From the NCBI GenBank assembly GCA_947625475.1, contig CANQOL010000001.1:62001-126000 (forward strand): a stretch of DNA of 64,000 nucleotides, given 5' to 3'. Shown in pieces: positions 1 through 9,424 of this stretch. The position numbers and the translations under genes are program-made. Below the pieces are notes generated by a model. That model was not told the origin of the DNA and searched no databases. It saw only the letters and a list, made by a program, of their open reading frames with translations. The stretch is from an uncultured Acetatifactor sp. (GTDB lineage: Bacteria > Bacillota > Clostridia > Lachnospirales > Lachnospiraceae). Position 1 is the first letter of the stretch; each line of letters starts with the position of its first letter.

Positions 1-751
1 CCATACACCAGATAGTATGCGAATACTCCCCATTCTGATAAGCAGTCAACCTTTTCCCGTTCTCAGTTCTGATCAGAGGATCAGTACTATCCACCAGATC
101 TGAAGTTCCATCCAAGTTTGTTCTCGCATCGGAAAGAGCTAAAATAGAATACACCTGATCATTGCTGTATCCGAACTCGTCAAACCGGGTTTTCAACACC
201 TTCCCATTCCGTTCTTTCAACTCTTTTCGAAGCACATGAACGTTTTTTTGAACAATCACTTTTTCCCTTTCTGTGGAGAGCTCATTTCTCTTCAATACGG
301 GATACCCTGTCAGCACCACTCTGACCCCTCTATGGGTGTCCAAATAGTGATACAACGGTCTCTCCGCATACACATACTGAGCACACTGCCTCAACAGAGT
401 ATCAAAATAGACCGTACGGTCTACAGGAAGCTGTGGAAAACGGTTTGTTGTCAAAAGAATGATTTTATCATACCCTTCCACTTTATTCAGATCTAGCTTC
501 TCAAACCGACATCCTCCCACAACACATTCCATGCCATGGGACACCGCAGTTCCCTCCCCCGCCAACATTCGGAAAGCAGGCAATATCTCTTTATCATAGC
601 GAAACTGTACATACAACTCCCACAGAAATTCCGGGTCATAGGAAGCAATTAAAGGCTTCTTAATCCCCCTATCCCTGCAGTACTGAGGCATGGAATATCC
701 TCCATAAAAACAGTCCCTGAGCTGTATGCATTTCAACTGGTCCGGTGTCAT
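1..751 (-). CDS. unrecognised protein, 3' end beyond window
   Basis: An open frame runs without stop from an ATG at 751 to the window edge, about 250 codons, with a good AAGGAGAG ribosome site just upstream. It is the last visible gene of the polysaccharide operon, 40 bp after the nucleotidyltransferase gene. The product is soluble-looking, with no signal peptide or obvious membrane segment, and begins MTPDQLKCIQ. I do not recognise the family. Its position suggests a role in making or transferring a surface-glycan building block, but that is inference from neighbours only. The C-terminus is missing, so a catalytic domain may lie outside the window. Confidence 0.75.
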   Translation of the reverse strand, partial: MTPDQLKCIQLRDCFYGGYSMPQYCRDRGIKKPLIASYDPEFLWELYVQFRYDKEILPAFRMLAGEGTAVSHGMECVVGGCRFEKLDLNKVEGYDKIILLTTNRFPQLPVDRTVYFDTLLRQCAQYVYAERPLYHYLDTHRGVRVVLTGYPVLKRNELSTEREKVIVQKNVHVLRKELKERNGKVLKTRFDEFGYSNDQVYSILALSDARTNLDGTSDLVDSTDPLIRTENGKRLTAYQNGEYSHTIWCM

Positions 752-791
752 AAATCTTTCTCTCCTTATCTCCCATCATTCTATATCGAAA

Positions 792-1529
792 TTAAACTTT
801 CCCCGACACACTGTTTTCCAAAAACGCTTCCAAATCCTCCGGCACACCGAGCCCCCACATTCCCTTCTGCAGGGAGCCGATGTTATAATAGACAAACTTC
901 TTCTCCTTCTCAATCAGGATATTGTAAACAGGGGCAACATAAAATTCATTATTTACACGGATGTTTTTCCCTATCATTTCATGTGCCCCGGCAACAAAAT
1001 CGCTTCCCTTAGCAAAGTTGTAAATGCCTACGGTGGCTTCATCTGAAATTACTTCCTTCTCTCTTACCTCGGTCACAAAACCCTTTCCGTCATACTTAAT
1101 AAACGACCATTTGTTGTCGTGCGCAGTCATGGTCATGATAAGGCCGTCATACAAACTCTGCCTTTTCAGATAATTATTTATGTTTATATCAACATATTGG
1201 TCAGAATTTGCAATCATCAGCGGTTCATTGTTGTTTATGTACTTTTCCGCCAGCAGAACTGTGCAGGCCGCTCCCTCCGTCACCTGTGAAACAGGGACAA
1301 TCACACAGCCGGGAGCGATCTTTTTCAGCTTTTCGGTAAGACCGTACTTTTCTATATGCTCCGCAAGGCAAAGGTAAATAAATCTGTGCTCACATCCGGG
1401 TCTGAGATTGTCGGTTACAACCTCGATCATGTATTTCCCTTTTACATCAATCAGCGGCTTCGGCATTTTATAACCTGCATTGGCAAAGCGGCTTCCTCTT
1501 CCCGCCATGGGTATTACAATATTAAGCAT
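792..1529 (-). CDS. sugar/alditol-phosphate nucleotidyltransferase (BcbE-like)
   Basis: This 245-residue protein has the N-terminal nucleotide-binding signature MAGRGSRFANAGYKMPKPL, typical of small NTP-transferases of the GT-A fold found in capsule loci. These enzymes join a phosphorylated sugar or alditol to an NTP, releasing pyrophosphate. An acidic metal-binding motif NSDQY lies near residue 108. The start overlaps the end of the cupin gene by 8 bp, implying translational coupling. It resembles the protein encoded at 1850-2593 in size and layout (both have an SDQ/GDQ motif, then a WSF/WSY segment), so the two look like paralogues. The substrate cannot be told from sequence. Confidence 0.8.
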   Translation of the reverse strand: MLNIVIPMAGRGSRFANAGYKMPKPLIDVKGKYMIEVVTDNLRPGCEHRFIYLCLAEHIEKYGLTEKLKKIAPGCVIVPVSQVTEGAACTVLLAEKYINNNEPLMIANSDQYVDININNYLKRQSLYDGLIMTMTAHDNKWSFIKYDGKGFVTEVREKEVISDEATVGIYNFAKGSDFVAGAHEMIGKNIRVNNEFYVAPVYNILIEKEKKFVYYNIGSLQKGMWGLGVPEDLEAFLENSVSGKV

Positions 1530-1863
1530 TTTCCTCTTCCTCCTTCACCAGATACTTGTCGTTGTTCGCCCCCGGTATCTTTACTACCACGTTCACGCTG
1601 TCCTCCAGGGCCCGGAAACCCGTCACATCCCCCGGCTCTGCAATAATAATATCTCCCTCCGAGAACTCCTCTCCAAACATCCTCACACGTCCCAAAACCA
1701 CAACCGTAATTTCTGTAGCAATCTTGTGATAGTGAGCCTCCTCACTCTCCCCCGCACGGTAGCTCTTTACAGCCACTTCCACGTCTTTCGTCCGATACAG
1801 GGTCGGGGAAAAATTCCCCACAAACCATCCCTTCGTCATTTCCGAAAGCCTACTTGTCCGCAT
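1522..1863 (-). CDS. small cupin-fold protein
   Basis: The product has 113 residues and a single cupin-like beta-barrel pattern: an H-x-H-like stretch AHYHK near residue 45, then a G-rich return strand GDIIIAEPGD near 72-81. Small cupins in polysaccharide loci are often sugar isomerases, epimerases or binding proteins. The sequence here does not decide between them. The start is the ATG at 1863, behind AGGAGGAAG. The gene overlaps the preceding nucleotidyltransferase by 14 bp and the following one by 8 bp, so the three are translated as a unit and probably act on the same activated intermediate. Confidence 0.75.
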   Translation of the reverse strand: MRTSRLSEMTKGWFVGNFSPTLYRTKDVEVAVKSYRAGESEEAHYHKIATEITVVVLGRVRMFGEEFSEGDIIIAEPGDVTGFRALEDSVNVVVKIPGANNDKYLVKEEEENA

Positions 1864-2593
1864 CCTTCTTCCTCCTGCAGTATTCTTCGTACAATTCGAT
1901 CCCTTTGATATGGTTAAAATTGAAATACTGCTCCTTCTTTATCTTGTATGTCCCTATCCTCTTCTGGTTCAGTATCATTTCATTGTAAACAGGGCAGACA
2001 AAGAAACTGCCGTTTACTCCTGCGTCCTTTTTGATCATGCTGAACGCAGATTCCACGAAATCGGAGGTGCGTTTGAAATAATAGAATCCTGTGGTAGCAT
2101 TATTACTTATGGGACGCTTTTCCGCCGCCTCTGTCACCAGACCCTCTCCGTTCAGCCTTACATATGACCAGCGGGGATGTATATCCTCAAACGTTATCAC
2201 TCCGCCGTCATAATCATTGGCGATAAAGCTGTTCAGCGCCTCCTGCAAATCTGCTGTCACAAGCTGGTCTCCCCCTACTATAATCAGAGGTTCATCCGGC
2301 TTGAAATAATCCATCCCAAGAAGGCAGCTGCAGGCAGAGCCTTTTGTCTGCCCTTGCGCCGTCACTATTGCGGCATTTGGCAGAAGCAATTTTATCACGC
2401 TGTCCAAGTGATATTTTGCAACATTATTCTTGTCTAGGACAAATATAAATTCCGCGCTCTTGATTCTGGCAAGCGGTTCAATAATATGCTGAAGGATGGT
2501 CTTTCTGTCCACTTCATACAGTGAAATGCAGTACGCCGTATCTGCCGCCTTATTTTTCACCTCATTTTCTACCATAGGGATAAGTATTTTCAT
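1850..2593 (-). CDS. second nucleotidyltransferase-like protein
   Basis: This 247-residue protein is related to the product of 792-1529. It has a GGDQL metal-site motif near residue 106 and the same internal WSYVRLNGEGLV pattern. Its N-terminal segment (MKILIPMVENEVKNKAAD) lacks the glycine-rich GxGSR loop and the conserved KP of active nucleotidyltransferases. It may therefore have a different activity or be a regulatory partner, which is an inference from the missing motif. It starts immediately after the HAD phosphatase stop, with no gap, and overlaps the cupin gene downstream. Confidence 0.75.
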   Translation of the reverse strand: MKILIPMVENEVKNKAADTAYCISLYEVDRKTILQHIIEPLARIKSAEFIFVLDKNNVAKYHLDSVIKLLLPNAAIVTAQGQTKGSACSCLLGMDYFKPDEPLIIVGGDQLVTADLQEALNSFIANDYDGGVITFEDIHPRWSYVRLNGEGLVTEAAEKRPISNNATTGFYYFKRTSDFVESAFSMIKKDAGVNGSFFVCPVYNEMILNQKRIGTYKIKKEQYFNFNHIKGIELYEEYCRRKKDADK

Positions 2594-3223
2594 TTACTGT
2601 GCCTCGCATCTCTCAATATTTTTGCGGATATTGTCATAGTTGACGTCATATACCGTTTCCACCTTCATCACATTTGCACCGGAAGCGGCAGCAGCCGCAA
2701 TACCGTTCTTATTGTCTTCAACCACCAGACACTCCCATGGGTTCAGACCAAGCCTTTCGATTGCAACATTATATATTTCAGGGTCTGGTTTCGCCTTTGT
2801 GACATCCTGATTGCTGAGAGAGAACTCCAGATACCGTTCAAGGCTTGCTTTCTGCATCATAATATCCACAGTGGCACGAATAGAATTGGACGCCACCGCC
2901 AGGCGGTATCCCTCAGATTTCAGCTTTGAAAGGGCATATTCATGCACAAACAAAGGGCGGCAGTTTACAAAAACTTTCTCCATTGTGTATTCCTGCTTCA
3001 AGGCATTTATGTACTTGTGCAGTCCTTTGGGAAGCTGCTTTTCCAAGGTCATCATCGATAGCTTGTCCGCAGTAGGAAGTCCATCATAGGTGACCAGATG
3101 CTCATACCGGCTGATCTCATAGCCAAACAGCCCCAGTGCCCGGTTCAGCGCTTCATAATGCCATTCCTTTGCATCTATGAGCACTCCGTCCATGTCAAAG
3201 ATCACTGCTTTTATCTTGTTCAT
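2594..3223 (-). CDS. HAD-superfamily phosphatase / phosphomutase-like
   Basis: A HAD hydrolase of about 209 residues with the nucleophile motif DMDGVL near the N-terminus, motif II S in ASNS, motif III K in KAKPDPEIY and motif IV VEDNKNG. The domain order and the helical cap match the beta-phosphoglucomutase/phosphatase subgroup, so it acts on a small phosphorylated sugar or alditol. The start chosen is the ATG at 3223, which overlaps the stop of the phosphodiesterase gene as ATGA. A longer frame reaches 3280 but lies inside that gene. Its place between a phosphodiesterase and two nucleotidyltransferases suggests it prepares or recycles a polymer precursor. Confidence 0.85.
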   Translation of the reverse strand: MNKIKAVIFDMDGVLIDAKEWHYEALNRALGLFGYEISRYEHLVTYDGLPTADKLSMMTLEKQLPKGLHKYINALKQEYTMEKVFVNCRPLFVHEYALSKLKSEGYRLAVASNSIRATVDIMMQKASLERYLEFSLSNQDVTKAKPDPEIYNVAIERLGLNPWECLVVEDNKNGIAAAAASGANVMKVETVYDVNYDNIRKNIERCEAQ

Positions 3224-3846
3224 CTGAAATATTCCTCCGCTTCCTTTGGTATATCTGTGCACAAGAGGAGCCTGCTGCAATACCGGTATTGTCTTAGCAG
3301 CTTCCAGACAGGCTCCCGATCCCGCCCATGAAGCTCAGGGGATATGACGGAAACAGTTTTCCCCATATCCAGAAGGGAGGGTAAGGTGTCTTGGATATGA
3401 GAACAGTCTGTAAACTGATCCAGCCATACCCCGTCACACCTGTCCAGGAAAGAAATCTTTTCCTCAAACTCACTGCTGCGGGCAAAAATATGATATCCTC
3501 TCTTTATGTAGATGTATTGCTCCGGCACAGAAGCGTCGAACAGGAAGTAATCTTTCTCTGTCAGTCCGCAGTCCTGCAAAATTTCCTCCAGCATAAGATA
3601 GAGGCCATCGGCCTTGACATTCAAGGCCAGCAGAGGTCTCTCCCGGTAGCCCTTCCAGAGCTCAAGCAGTTCTGTAAAAGAAGGACTGGATGTGTCCGGA
3701 GGGTTGTGAGAAATCACAAGTTCCCCATTCCGGTCACGGATATCCGTTTCAATCCCAAAACCCCTGTCAAAAGCCTTCCCGAAAGCGGACAGTGTGTTTT
3801 TTTCTTCCGCGTCCGACCAAAATCCTCTGTGTGCCAATATCTTCAT
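3220..3846 (-). CDS. glycerophosphodiester phosphodiesterase-like
   Basis: The 208-residue protein begins MKILAHRGFW and carries the GDPD active-site set: AHRG, then IETDIR and ISHNPP (catalytic His, metal-binding Glu/Asp, second His). Such enzymes cleave glycerophosphodiesters to an alcohol and glycerol-3-phosphate. At 208 residues it is shorter than the usual 240-250, and its C-terminal half is divergent. There is no signal peptide, so it should act in the cytoplasm. It is coupled by 4-bp overlaps to genes on both sides. In an operon with CDP-alditol genes it may trim or recycle an alditol-phosphate unit, which is inference. Confidence 0.75.
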   Translation of the reverse strand: MKILAHRGFWSDAEEKNTLSAFGKAFDRGFGIETDIRDRNGELVISHNPPDTSSPSFTELLELWKGYRERPLLALNVKADGLYLMLEEILQDCGLTEKDYFLFDASVPEQYIYIKRGYHIFARSSEFEEKISFLDRCDGVWLDQFTDCSHIQDTLPSLLDMGKTVSVISPELHGRDREPVWKLLRQYRYCSRLLLCTDIPKEAEEYFR

Positions 3847-6452
3847 AAATATCCCCCTTCTCCCTCCATTTGCGATATCGTTCCTGTGAGCAACCTTCCT
3901 ATTTCACAGAAATCTTCCAACGCCTTTTCCACGGACACACCAATCTCATCTGGCGATTTGAACGGGTATTTGGCGGTCTTAAAACGGATAATGTGTGCAT
4001 TTGGGTCAAAAGAATTCAGTTTTGTTAAATCCAGCATTTTAAGCAATTTCAACTTTGCATCGCATGGGCAAGAGGTAAATTCTACACTAACATATATAGA
4101 GTCCTCTTTTATCCTCAAAAATGCAGCAAACGGGGAAGGAGAGGCACTATCCCCCCAAGGCCAAACCAACCCCTCTCCATTTCTATGCATAACAAAATAT
4201 TTATTCAATGGCGAATGCGTAAAGTTCCGATAATTTATCCAGGCCTCTGTACTATTTTTCAAAGAAAAAAAATCAACTTCTGTGCTATTCATGATGCGCA
4301 GGAATAATTCTAAAATCATTCTTCTGAAGGGGTTTTCTCCATACATTTCGAGGAATACTTCTTTATTTTTTGTAAGCAACTCTCTTTCCGCCAATATCCT
4401 TACAAGCAATACATACGCCTCGTCACATTCCAATTCCGACGGCTGGAACGAAAACAAATCCTCCATGTTCATCAAATTTGCTTTCGTAAAGCAAGACGCG
4501 TTTTTCGGATATTGTTCCAATAATTGACAAATAGCATCATCCGCATCCTTTTGAATATTTTTACCATAATTCCATTTTTCTCGTAACATTAACTTTATTA
4601 TAATGCTTGTTTCTAACTCACCCATTACATTTTTGGTACCATCAAGAAGCCGTTCAAACGCCTCTGGTATTGCTTGCTTAAACGGAATAGAGTACTTTCT
4701 TGTGTATGCATATTCTTCAATAACCGCCCATTGCTCTTTATTAAAACCTTCCTTACCAAATTCATCTATTAGGAAATCTATCATATACTGGATAGATAAA
4801 TTCTCCTTCCTCTTGGAGAAATGAATTTGTACAATTTCTTTGATTCGATCAAGGACCGCATCTGCATACGATTCCGGATTTGATACAATAGAAAGTTTAA
4901 AAACCTGTACTAATTGTTTATAAAAATTTCTAGGTACTGTAGACATGCCAAGTGGTTCAGCATATTTGCCATAATAATATAGCGCGGATATTTTGCAGGA
5001 ATGCATCGGGAAAGTATAAAAACGTGTTGGATGCCATCCCCACCTAAGGAACTCAATGCATGAACTCGCTACGTACTCTCCTTTTAACTGTCCCAAATAG
5101 AGCATTTTTGCAATCACACATAATATGTATGACCACTCTGATCTTCCAGCCGATCCCAACATACTCTGATAAAGATTTTCATTGTTACTGCGTATTCCAT
5201 CTATATGCTCTGATAAGGTATAAAAATATTGGTCGCTCCTGTCATGTGTAATAGTGTAAATCGATTTGTAAACATCATCATTAAATGTATATTTATCAAA
5301 AAGCAAATAAATTGCTTTTCTATAATCAGTAATATTTTTGTTGATATGACGGATTCTGTTTTCTCTCAAAAATTTATGGGCATCAAATTTAAGAACAGTT
5401 GTCATCCAACTCAAAAACTCTTCTATTTCGCTGTTGTCATAGCATAATTTTTCAGCGTATCCTCTTACTGCAATTTTATTAATTTCCCGATATAATTTTA
5501 CATACGCCTTTGTTGGGATACATTCCCCTTCTACAATCATTCTAAGTGTTTCTTTATTCAAGAACTTTATCTGCCACCCCTGTATCATACCTACTTTTTT
5601 ATTACACGCAAAAACATCAGTAATATCAAAAGCATCCAACTTTGTACAATACATATTGCAAAAAGGGAAAAAACAATTGTAAAGTAATACAAAATACACT
5701 GCATACAATTTATTTAAAATATTTGGAAATACAAAATTTCTTTTTTGTTCTTCATTTGCTTCATTCAAATATTTTTTTATTTTACCATTTATCGTTCCAT
5801 ATAACAGTGTAATGTCGAAATCTCCAAAGAACTGCTCAAAAATAGGAAATTGTTTTTTAAAAATTGATAGGAAAAAGTTCAAATCCGGCATTACATAACT
5901 CTTATATCGCAAAATTGTCATTTCAAAATCAACCATTTTATATAAATCCAGCTTATAACCAACAAAACCAACATCATTCAACAAAAAGGGCATATCAGCA
6001 GGATACCAATATACAGCAATACGATATTGCACCCCCATCTGTAACGCCCCATGTGTCCCAACTGTAAAGTCAGTTTTATCATTTAATATATCCCCCGCCC
6101 AGTTAACTTGATCAATAGAATAATCCGTCCTGCACTTTAGTATGAAAACGTCATTTGGCACAAAATCCAAACCATATTTCAATTGATATGCCTGTCTCGC
6201 ATAACCTATATTAATAACTGTTTTTAGCTTTTCATCCAACGGCTCTAATTCCACAATATAAATATCAAGTTGCTCTAGTTTTTCCCTTAAGCCGGGGATA
6301 TTCTCGACTTCCCCTTTCCATGTAGAAATAACAATTCCTTCTAGGAGTTCTTTGGAACGATAATCACAAAGCATGGCAAGCGTTGCAAAAAGCTCAAATT
6401 CCTGTCGTATCGCCCCACACATCACTGCCCACACTTTTTTCCCCATTACCAT
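3843..6452 (-). CDS. large WavE-like polysaccharide protein, AT-rich
   Basis: The product is about 869 residues long. The N-terminal 250 resemble WavE-type polysaccharide synthesis proteins: a Rossmann-like start (KKVWAVMCGAIR), then ISTWKG and an FILKCRTDYSI segment matching the family's K-x-R-x-D core. The remaining 600 residues are helical and unrecognised. The start at ATG 6452 is preferred because GGGAGG sits 8 nt upstream. The gene is far richer in A and T than its neighbours, with tracts such as TTTTTTAT and rare codons, which suggests recent acquisition. It overlaps the next gene by 4 bp. WavE assignment is tentative. Confidence 0.6.
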   Translation of the reverse strand: MVMGKKVWAVMCGAIRQEFELFATLAMLCDYRSKELLEGIVISTWKGEVENIPGLREKLEQLDIYIVELEPLDEKLKTVINIGYARQAYQLKYGLDFVPNDVFILKCRTDYSIDQVNWAGDILNDKTDFTVGTHGALQMGVQYRIAVYWYPADMPFLLNDVGFVGYKLDLYKMVDFEMTILRYKSYVMPDLNFFLSIFKKQFPIFEQFFGDFDITLLYGTINGKIKKYLNEANEEQKRNFVFPNILNKLYAVYFVLLYNCFFPFCNMYCTKLDAFDITDVFACNKKVGMIQGWQIKFLNKETLRMIVEGECIPTKAYVKLYREINKIAVRGYAEKLCYDNSEIEEFLSWMTTVLKFDAHKFLRENRIRHINKNITDYRKAIYLLFDKYTFNDDVYKSIYTITHDRSDQYFYTLSEHIDGIRSNNENLYQSMLGSAGRSEWSYILCVIAKMLYLGQLKGEYVASSCIEFLRWGWHPTRFYTFPMHSCKISALYYYGKYAEPLGMSTVPRNFYKQLVQVFKLSIVSNPESYADAVLDRIKEIVQIHFSKRKENLSIQYMIDFLIDEFGKEGFNKEQWAVIEEYAYTRKYSIPFKQAIPEAFERLLDGTKNVMGELETSIIIKLMLREKWNYGKNIQKDADDAICQLLEQYPKNASCFTKANLMNMEDLFSFQPSELECDEAYVLLVRILAERELLTKNKEVFLEMYGENPFRRMILELFLRIMNSTEVDFFSLKNSTEAWINYRNFTHSPLNKYFVMHRNGEGLVWPWGDSASPSPFAAFLRIKEDSIYVSVEFTSCPCDAKLKLLKMLDLTKLNSFDPNAHIIRFKTAKYPFKSPDEIGVSVEKALEDFCEIGRLLTGTISQMEGEGGYL

Positions 6453-6654
6453 CTTTCTCTGTCCTCCCATTATAAAATATTCAACTTAACGCATTTAATG
6501 GCCCGGCTCCCAGTTGTACATCTTAACTACGCGAATTCGCCTAAAGCACTTTTTCCCCAGGAACTTGCTTTTATTGGTTCGATTAATCAGTGTGGCCTTG
6601 GCATAAGATAAGCAAATGCACGACTCAATACCAACATAAACTTGTATATATTCC

Positions 6655-7671
6655 TCATATCTTCCAATTCATAATCAATTTAAAGTCAACAATCTTGGAC
6701 TGACGGAATGCTTGATGTATACTGTCCACATCCCGCACCTCAACCTCTTCAGAAATAAGCATCTTCATCCGATCCGCCATTTTTTTATCATGCTCTAGGA
6801 TATATACTGCCTGTTCAAAATCTTCTCTTGTAGAACGACTCCTTCCTATCAATGTCAGCCCCTTTTCTAAAACCATTCTGGTAAGAATCGGCACAGGTTC
6901 CTCACTGACTCCCAATAGCATGATAATTCCCTCTGGCAAAATGGTATCAATAATCTGTGAAATTGCTTTTTGGGATGCCTGTCCTCCAACACATTCAAAT
7001 ACATCATCAAAAATATTTTGACTTGTGACCTCATCCGCTGTAAGGCATTCGTCTGCAAACCGAAACATGGCTAGCTTGGAACGGTTTACTCCAATACAGG
7101 TCAAATACGCCTCAGGGAAAAAATATTTGAGCAGGCAGCTAACAGCATATCCAAGTGCTCCGTCTCCCCAGACAGCAATCCGCTTGGGTTGATGCTTTAC
7201 TTGTTTTTGATAGGTTGATACTGCATGCACTCCCACGCTTATAAATTCCGTAATTGCCGCCAAATTATCGTCTATCTTCTGATACTGGATAATTTGAGAG
7301 GCCGGAAGGTTTAACATCTCCTGCATAAACCCATCTGCACGGCTCGAACGAAATCTGGAATCCAACCTGTAGTTCTCACTATACTGAGTGCCCTTGCCTG
7401 GAATATTTGGCAGCAGAATAACCTTATCTCCAGTCCTAAAAACATCGTTCTTATCGTACAGGACTGTACCGCATGCCTCATGAATCAATGCCAGTGGCAG
7501 TCTTTGCTTTAATACTTTAGCATCCCGCATTCCAAAATAATAACGCATATCTGCCTTACAGATAGACAAGGCTTTTGGCCGAACAAGAATCTGTCCGCTG
7601 TTTATATCTAAATTTTCAAAATTCGTTTCAATAACCATCGGAGACGTCAGCCTATACTGCGTGTTGATCAT
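6655..7671 (-). CDS. tarJ: alcohol dehydrogenase, ribulose-5-phosphate reductase (TarJ-like)
   Basis: A 338-residue medium-chain dehydrogenase with a catalytic zinc cysteine (SICKADMRYYFG), the HEACG zinc/proton-relay motif and a Rossmann segment near WGDGALGYAV. Overall it matches TarJ/Bcs1-type ribitol-5-phosphate dehydrogenases, which reduce ribulose-5-phosphate to ribitol-5-phosphate with NADPH. The assignment is strengthened by the tarI-like gene immediately upstream, overlapping by 20 bp, since TarI and TarJ work as a pair to make CDP-ribitol. It is followed by a 180-bp AT-rich gap before the WavE-like gene. Confidence 0.82.
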   Translation of the reverse strand: MINTQYRLTSPMVIETNFENLDINSGQILVRPKALSICKADMRYYFGMRDAKVLKQRLPLALIHEACGTVLYDKNDVFRTGDKVILLPNIPGKGTQYSENYRLDSRFRSSRADGFMQEMLNLPASQIIQYQKIDDNLAAITEFISVGVHAVSTYQKQVKHQPKRIAVWGDGALGYAVSCLLKYFFPEAYLTCIGVNRSKLAMFRFADECLTADEVTSQNIFDDVFECVGGQASQKAISQIIDTILPEGIIMLLGVSEEPVPILTRMVLEKGLTLIGRSRSTREDFEQAVYILEHDKKMADRMKMLISEEVEVRDVDSIHQAFRQSKIVDFKLIMNWKI

Positions 7672-8377
7672 TTTTTTGTTCTCCTATCATCATACGCGCC
7701 ATCTCTAAATCAAACGGATAAGTAATCTTAAAGTTTGACGTTTCTCCTTCCACCATGTGCACCTTATATCCTTTTAAGAAAAACAGTTTACACGCATCCG
7801 TTACCAAATTTTGTTCTTTTTCCTCCGTATCGCAATATACGGATTCAAACAAACCGATACGGAAAGATTGCGGTGTCTGCCCCTGATACATCTGACTGCG
7901 GATCGGCATATCCGTTATGAACTCCTGATTCTCAGACTGAACAATCGTATCTGTTGCTCCCAATACAGTATCACACACACCGTATTGTTCTGCTGCTGAT
8001 ACATTCTCTGAAATAATTCGCAGGCTCACAAAAGGACGCACAGCATCATGCGTTACAATAATGTCTTCTTCCACTGCGCCAAATTTTTCCTTTGCTGCCT
8101 CTGCAATATTTAAAATTGTTTCATTTCTGTTGTTTCCGCCAATTACAACTGCAATTCTTTTATCTTCCCCGAAATAGTTTTTTTGCAAATCCAACATCAG
8201 GTGGAGCCACTCTTTATGAACACCGACAATCACCGCATCAATCTCTGGGCTTGCCAAAAATTTTTCCAGTGTATGTATTACAATTGGTTTTCCTGCTAAT
8301 TCCAAAAACTGTTTGGGCATCCCTCTCTGCCCCATTCTCGAACCGACTCCTCCCGCCAAAATTCCTGCTATTACCAT
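7652..8377 (-). CDS. tarI: ribitol-5-phosphate cytidylyltransferase (TarI-like)
   Basis: A protein of 241 residues of the IspD/TarI family: the loop GGVGSRMGQRGMPKQFLEL binds CTP, VTHDAVRPFVS is the conserved middle motif, and TSNFKITYPFDLEMA is the C-terminal signature. It should make CDP-ribitol from CTP and ribitol-5-phosphate. IspD (methylerythritol pathway) has the same fold, but pairing with a tarJ-like dehydrogenase in a glycan operon favours TarI. The ATG at 8377 is chosen. The longer frame to 8461 would overlap the glycosyltransferase by 40 bp and begins with non-family sequence. Confidence 0.85.
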   Translation of the reverse strand: MVIAGILAGGVGSRMGQRGMPKQFLELAGKPIVIHTLEKFLASPEIDAVIVGVHKEWLHLMLDLQKNYFGEDKRIAVVIGGNNRNETILNIAEAAKEKFGAVEEDIIVTHDAVRPFVSLRIISENVSAAEQYGVCDTVLGATDTIVQSENQEFITDMPIRSQMYQGQTPQSFRIGLFESVYCDTEEKEQNLVTDACKLFFLKGYKVHMVEGETSNFKITYPFDLEMARMMIGEQKNDQHAV

Positions 8378-8421
8378 ATTTGCCTCGCTTCCCGCCGTGC
8401 ACCCGCAATTTTCTGAGTATT

Positions 8422-9414
8422 TTACTCTAACCAAGGATGATAATACGTTCCCGATCTCCAAATCTTCAGTAATGCATCAGGAATTTTTTTGTTATACTTC
8501 AGATCTAACGTGTATCTTGCTCTATGCCACCTATGAATTAATGTCTGATTAAGCTCCGCCGTTTCATATGCATGAACTTGCTCGTTTTTCTCTGATATCT
8601 TTTTCAAGAGATCATCCAATTTCTGAAGAATACTCCCATACTTTTCCATCTCCACATTTTCAAAGCAAGTCGTAATCACTAATATCCGAATTTCTTCATC
8701 AGATAAGCTCAATTGAAGTTCTTCTTCTAAAAGATTTTTTGCAGATGTCATGCGGATACCGCTATCCCGTTCAATATTAACAGCAGAAATATTGTTCCCC
8801 GACCGCCGATATGCAAACAGGCTTTTATCCTTAATATTGCTTAGCTTTGTAACTCTTGCCGCCCGAATCAGGAAATCATAATCTTCTGCACCTGGCAGTT
8901 CCTCATTATAGTACAGATTACAAGCCTCTATCACGGACTTTCGAACCATTAATGTTGGGTGCCGCATCGGCACAAAAAACAATAACTCACTTTTTATCTG
9001 TGCCGGATCTGCATGATAATCCACTAACCAGTGCGGGGCCCCAATCACCGTATGTGTGGTGCCGCAGACACCAATCTCCGGATACAAATCCAGATACTTC
9101 TTCTGCACCTCCAGCCGACGCACACCTGATATATCATCTGCATCCATCCTTGCAATGTAAGCTCCTTTTGCCATGCGGAATCCTATATTTAAAGAAGCCG
9201 AAATTCCCAATCTTTCCTGGTTGAAGACCAATATGATGCGTTTATCTTCATTTGCATACTTCTGGAGGATTTCTATTGTCTTATCACTGGAACCATACTC
9301 AACAACAATGATAAATTCGAAATCCGAGTAGGACTGGTTTAAAATACTGTTAAGCGATTCTTCCAAATATTCTTCTCCATTAAACACTGGCATCACAACA
9401 GATATTTCGCACAT
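8422..9414 (-). CDS. family 2 glycosyltransferase
   Basis: A 330-residue GT-A glycosyltransferase. The N-terminus ISVVMPVFNGEEYL, the nucleotide-binding stretch and the metal-binding motif ARMDADD (around residue 97) are typical of GT2 enzymes. The acceptor-side motif GAEDYDFLIRA also fits. It lacks C-terminal membrane helices, so it should act at the inner face of the membrane, adding one sugar to a lipid-linked or polymer acceptor. The donor cannot be predicted. It follows the phosphotransferase gene by 10 bp, behind a GGGAGGG ribosome site. Confidence 0.88.
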   Translation of the reverse strand: MCEISVVMPVFNGEEYLEESLNSILNQSYSDFEFIIVVEYGSSDKTIEILQKYANEDKRIILVFNQERLGISASLNIGFRMAKGAYIARMDADDISGVRRLEVQKKYLDLYPEIGVCGTTHTVIGAPHWLVDYHADPAQIKSELLFFVPMRHPTLMVRKSVIEACNLYYNEELPGAEDYDFLIRAARVTKLSNIKDKSLFAYRRSGNNISAVNIERDSGIRMTSAKNLLEEELQLSLSDEEIRILVITTCFENVEMEKYGSILQKLDDLLKKISEKNEQVHAYETAELNQTLIHRWHRARYTLDLKYNKKIPDALLKIWRSGTYYHPWLE

Positions 9415-9424
9415 ATTACCCTCC

